Shown: positions 13,488-16,350 of the stretch, one piece after another
Layout: every line of letters begins with the position of its first letter
Numbering within the stretch: the first letter of the stretch is position 1
Assembly: GCA_964501415.1 (NCBI GenBank)
Contig: CAZCSL010000029.1
Coordinates: forward strand, 1 to 16,350
Source of the DNA: B1SED10-225 sp964501415
GTDB taxonomy: Bacteria; Bacillota_I; Bacilli_A; Izemoplasmatales; Izemoplasmataceae
Direction: 5' to 3'
Length of the DNA stretch: 16,350 nt
Notes under the pieces: generated by a model
The model's input: only the letters and a program-made list of their open reading frames with translations
What the model was told of the DNA's origin: nothing
Database searches by the model: none
Translations under genes and position numbers: made by a program

Positions 13488-16350
13488 TTAACTTGATCTT
13501 TTACTAAGGACGAAGATTACGGCGCCCGCTGCGCCTAAAATAAATATAGATATCATCGTCGTGATGATAACGGTTAATGAAATGCCTTCATCAATGGAAT
13601 CGTCATCAGTGGGTTCTTCTTCACCGTTTTCAGGAAGTTCTTCCCCTGGGTCTAACGTGTCTATATCGCGTTCAACGGGCCATTCTGATCCGCTTCTTAG
13701 ATTGAACAATACGACGGTTTCAAACGGTTCTACTTGCATGTTGTTATCATCGATGGTCTCAATAATGTCTAAGCCAGCTTGGTCTTTGCTTACAACTTGT
13801 TGCCATTCCATATTGAATAAATCCAGTGTTCTTGAAGAACCGGTATTATTATGCGCTACTAAAGTAAAATCCCAAGCCGAATCAGGGTGGTCAATCATAT
13901 AGGCAATAAAGCCTTGGCCATCAGAGACGAAATATAAGTTATCGCGGATTTCTTGGGCTGTTTCCATATTGAAAACATCGGTATGTCTTCTTAATTCAAT
14001 AAGCCCTTGATAATATTCAAAGACATCGTAATTATCAACCTTCCAGTTCCAATCAATCTGATTGGTCGCATCGGGGCTTCGGTAAGAATTATGATCAAAC
14101 TTTAAATCTGGGTCACATTCTCCTTGGGGTTCACCATCAATAACGGTACACGGCTTGGTTCGCATAATTTCAACGCCTCCATGTAAGAAAGGAAGCCCTT
14201 GTGCAGTCAAAACAATCGCGTTGGATAATTTTTGCATCTCTTTAATCGTTTCAAAATCAACATCATCGGTAGAAAGAACCAATTTATCATGCAGGGTATT
14301 GTTATCGTGTGCTGAGACATAGCTTACCGATTGGTATGGTTCAACGGCCCAATCAAATGCGGTATCGAAATGTGGAATCGCACCGACAATACCCATTCTA
14401 ACGCTATGCACATTCGCGCCAACGCCTTGAACCCAACCTTGATCAGAAGCCGTAAAGACGCCCCCTCTAATACCATCACGGATATCGTCATTAAAGGCCC
14501 CAATGCCAAGCATTTGATCCATATTGGTTTTATCTGCGGCTTTGGCAGGGTCAAGTTGAGACCCACCAGCATCCCAAGGTTCACCAAATATCAACATATT
14601 TTCATCAATGTCATGTAAGGCTTCTTCAATCGCTTGCATCGTTTCCACATCATGCAGGCGCATCAAATCAAAACGATAGCCGCTAATGTTGTATTCTTCA
14701 GCCCAAAACGTGACCGAATCAACCATGAACTTACGCATCATTTTATGTTCACTGGCGGTTTCATTACCAGTACCTGAACCGTTGGAGAAATTGCCTTCTT
14801 CATCAAAACGGAAGTAGTAACCGGGGACAATTTGTTGGAAATTGGAATCATCACTAGTCGCAGTATGGTTATAAACGACATCTAAGATAATGCGCATGTT
14901 GGCATCATGGAATTTTTGCACCATTTGTTTAAATTCATTAATCCGGACCGACCCATCATAAGGGTCTGTGGCATAGGAACCTTCAAGGGTATTGAAATGA
15001 AGCGTCATATACCCCCAGTTAAAGATGGTATCCATGCGACCTTGATAATCTTCATCTTCAATCTTAGTTTCATCAATGGCCATCCCTATATCGTGTACAG
15101 GCAATAGTTGTACGTGAGTGATGCCTAGGTCTCTTAAGTGATCAAAGCCTGTGTGCACGCCTTCATAAGTCGTGCCAGCCTCAGAGAAGCCAAGATACTT
15201 TCCGCGCCATTCCTCGGTGCCATCCCATGTTTCATGAGAGGTGTAATCACGGATATGCGCTTCATATACAATCGCATCGGTCTTATGGGTGATATTGTCG
15301 GGTCTATCATATGCCCAGTTACTAGGATTTAACCGCTCAAAGTCCACAACCATGCCACGCAGACCATTAACACCAGTAGAACGGGTGTATGGGTCTACGA
15401 CTTCATTGGTTTGCGTGCCGTTGGTAACAACGTACGTATAATAAACGCCGTGTAAATCCCCCTCAACGCTCACTTCCCAAACCCCGCGGTCTTGATACGT
15501 CATTTCATAGGTTTCAAAAGGTTCATCAACCCCGCTGGTGCCATCAAAACTTTCCATATCAGCGTAATGGCCTTTTTCATAGAGTTTAAGCTCTACGTTA
15601 GATGAGACGGGGGCCCACAGCTTAAAGGTGGTTTCATCTTCACTATAAAGCGCCCCTAAATCGCCATCATAGTAGTAGGCATCGTTGAACGCATCGCTAT
15701 TATAAATACCAATAAAGCCAATTTCAAATGACTTAAAGCCTTCACCATCCTCAAAATCGACTTCTAGGTGGTATTGGTTGGTCAAATCAATCTCATCTTC
15801 TAAAATGACCGTATATTGAAATTCATCTTGTGTAATACTTTCAATCGCTAAGCCTTCATCATTTTCTAAAACATTAATGTTGTCATAATCGATGTTTAGG
15901 GATGTCGCATCGAATCTAAGTTCGTTGGTAGCTTGAAAATCCGCTCTTAAAACGCGGTCGGATAAATCGATATCATCATCGCCATAATAGACGTTGGTAT
16001 CTTCTGTGACAATAAAGACTTCAACTTCGCCTGCGGCGTTAGGGTTGCTCAAATCAATAAAGCGGTCACCCCCGGGTTCGCGTGATTCCCATGCGCCTTT
16101 TCTGACGATAAAGCCAACCTCAGTGGCATCCTCTAAATAGGAACCTTCTAAATCAAATTCCAATCTAGCTGCACCTGATTCATGGGTTTCATTGAAGTTA
16201 TGCGCTTGGCCTTGTTCACTCGAAGGTTGACTTTGCCAAAGCCATAAGTTCCAATTGGAATAATCATCATCAAAACGATAGTAATTAATAATTAATGTGG
16301 TTGCTTCTGAGGCGTGGATGCTTATGTGTGATACCGTAAAAAGCATCATG
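13488..16350 (-). CDS. pulA: Exported, membrane-anchored type I pullulanase, N-terminus beyond window
   Basis: Debranching enzyme cutting alpha-1,6 bonds of pullulan, starch or glycogen outside the cell. Numbered from the ATG at 16349, it has the end of a signal peptide (to about HASEA, 15), a PUD/CBM41 domain (17-125; INYYRFDDDY, W33, W36, W38), a linker domain (130-225), a CBM48 domain (about 232-340) and the GH13_14 barrel. Region I is DVVYNH (490-495), region II GYRFDLM with nucleophile D561, region III GEPW with E590, and region IV SAHDN with D682. The usual YNWGYDP signature reads FNWGYMT (443-449). A C-terminal beta domain, an acidic Pro/Glu linker (888-920) and a helix (923-947) with tail SKRSS anchor it in the membrane. 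The frame is open at the right edge, and the visible leader lacks the usual basic N-terminus, so the start probably lies upstream. First gene of the minus-strand pair. Confidence 0.92.
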   Translation of the reverse strand, partial: MMLFTVSHISIHASEATTLIINYYRFDDDYSNWNLWLWQSQPSSEQGQAHNFNETHESGAARLEFDLEGSYLEDATEVGFIVRKGAWESREPGGDRFIDLSNPNAAGEVEVFIVTEDTNVYYGDDDIDLSDRVLRADFQATNELRFDATSLNIDYDNINVLENDEGLAIESITQDEFQYTVILEDEIDLTNQYHLEVDFEDGEGFKSFEIGFIGIYNSDAFNDAYYYDGDLGALYSEDETTFKLWAPVSSNVELKLYEKGHYADMESFDGTSGVDEPFETYEMTYQDRGVWEVSVEGDLHGVYYTYVVTNGTQTNEVVDPYTRSTGVNGLRGMVVDFERLNPSNWAYDRPDNITHKTDAIVYEAHIRDYTSHETWDGTEEWRGKYLGFSEAGTTYEGVHTGFDHLRDLGITHVQLLPVHDIGMAIDETKIEDEDYQGRMDTIFNWGYMTLHFNTLEGSYATDPYDGSVRINEFKQMVQKFHDANMRIILDVVYNHTATSDDSNFQQIVPGYYFRFDEEGNFSNGSGTGNETASEHKMMRKFMVDSVTFWAEEYNISGYRFDLMRLHDVETMQAIEEALHDIDENMLIFGEPWDAGGSQLDPAKAADKTNMDQMLGIGAFNDDIRDGIRGGVFTASDQGWVQGVGANVHSVRMGIVGAIPHFDTAFDWAVEPYQSVSYVSAHDNNTLHDKLVLSTDDVDFETIKEMQKLSNAIVLTAQGLPFLHGGVEIMRTKPCTVIDGEPQGECDPDLKFDHNSYRSPDATNQIDWNWKVDNYDVFEYYQGLIELRRHTDVFNMETAQEIRDNLYFVSDGQGFIAYMIDHPDSAWDFTLVAHNNTGSSRTLDLFNMEWQQVVSKDQAGLDIIETIDDNNMQVEPFETVVLFNLRSGSEWPVERDIDTLDPGEELPENGEEEPTDDDSIDEGISLTVIITTMISIFILGAAGAVIFVLSKRSS

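Noticed and set aside
13561..13902. Plus-strand open frame of 113 codons opposite the pullulanase C-terminus
   Set aside because: Its Ser-rich composition mirrors the acidic linker on the other strand; no start signals.
1..16350. Search for CRISPR arrays, tRNA or rRNA genes, insertion sequences, phage or defence genes
   Set aside because: None seen by eye on either strand; coding density is high and every large frame is explained by sugar use or the Sel1-repeat protein.

Overview
This window is an alpha-glucan (starch/glycogen/pullulan) capture, import and degradation locus from a low-GC, Firmicutes/Mollicutes-type bacterium. The DNA is AT-rich, with strong AGGAGG-type ribosome binding sites and Rho-independent hairpin terminators. 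Tryptophan is always TGG, and no gene ends in TGA. The exported proteins are very rich in Asp/Glu, and two of them end in a plain C-terminal membrane helix rather than a wall-sorting signal. My inference is a wall-less or thin-walled, possibly marine or salt-adapted relative of the deeper Mollicutes (Izimaplasma/Haloplasma-like); the sequence alone does not fix the taxon.

Layout, left to right. (1) Positions 1-2397, plus strand: a GH13 alpha-amylase, open at the left edge and probably a secreted lipoprotein, overlaps by 14 nt a DUF1189 membrane protein of the 'maltodextrose utilization protein MalA' type. A terminator follows at 2404-2437. (2) Positions 2440-9145, plus strand: a promoter with a LacI-family-like palindrome in its spacer drives four genes. 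These are a non-catalytic, membrane-anchored protein with tandem PUD/CBM41-like glycan-binding modules, a MalE-type lipoprotein, an oversized MalF (797 aa, with about 350 residues outside the membrane between its first two helices) and MalG. The unit ends in a terminator at 9106-9145. A strong hairpin separates malE from malF. (3) Positions 9146-11579, plus strand: a Sel1/TPR-repeat membrane protein, unrelated in sequence to sugar use, sits behind a structured leader with two promoter-like elements, a terminator-like hairpin and a hairpin that pairs with its ribosome binding site. (4) A bidirectional terminator lies at 11596-11635. (5) Positions 11632-16350, minus strand: a two-gene unit encodes an exported membrane-anchored type I pullulanase (upstream, cut by the right edge) and a cytoplasmic neopullulanase/cyclomaltodextrinase.

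How it works together (inference from families): pullulanase debranches and the alpha-amylase cuts alpha-glucans at the cell surface. The PUD protein holds the polymer or its fragments near the membrane. MalE with MalF/MalG imports maltodextrins, using an ATPase not encoded here (an MsmX/MalK-type protein elsewhere). The cytoplasmic neopullulanase degrades the imported oligosaccharides. The least ordinary parts are the catalysis-free PUD protein in the transporter operon, the large MalF ectodomain, closely spaced cysteine pairs in three exported proteins, and the leader of the Sel1 gene. I saw no tRNA, rRNA, CRISPR array, insertion sequence or prophage gene, and there is no gene-free stretch longer than 300 bases.
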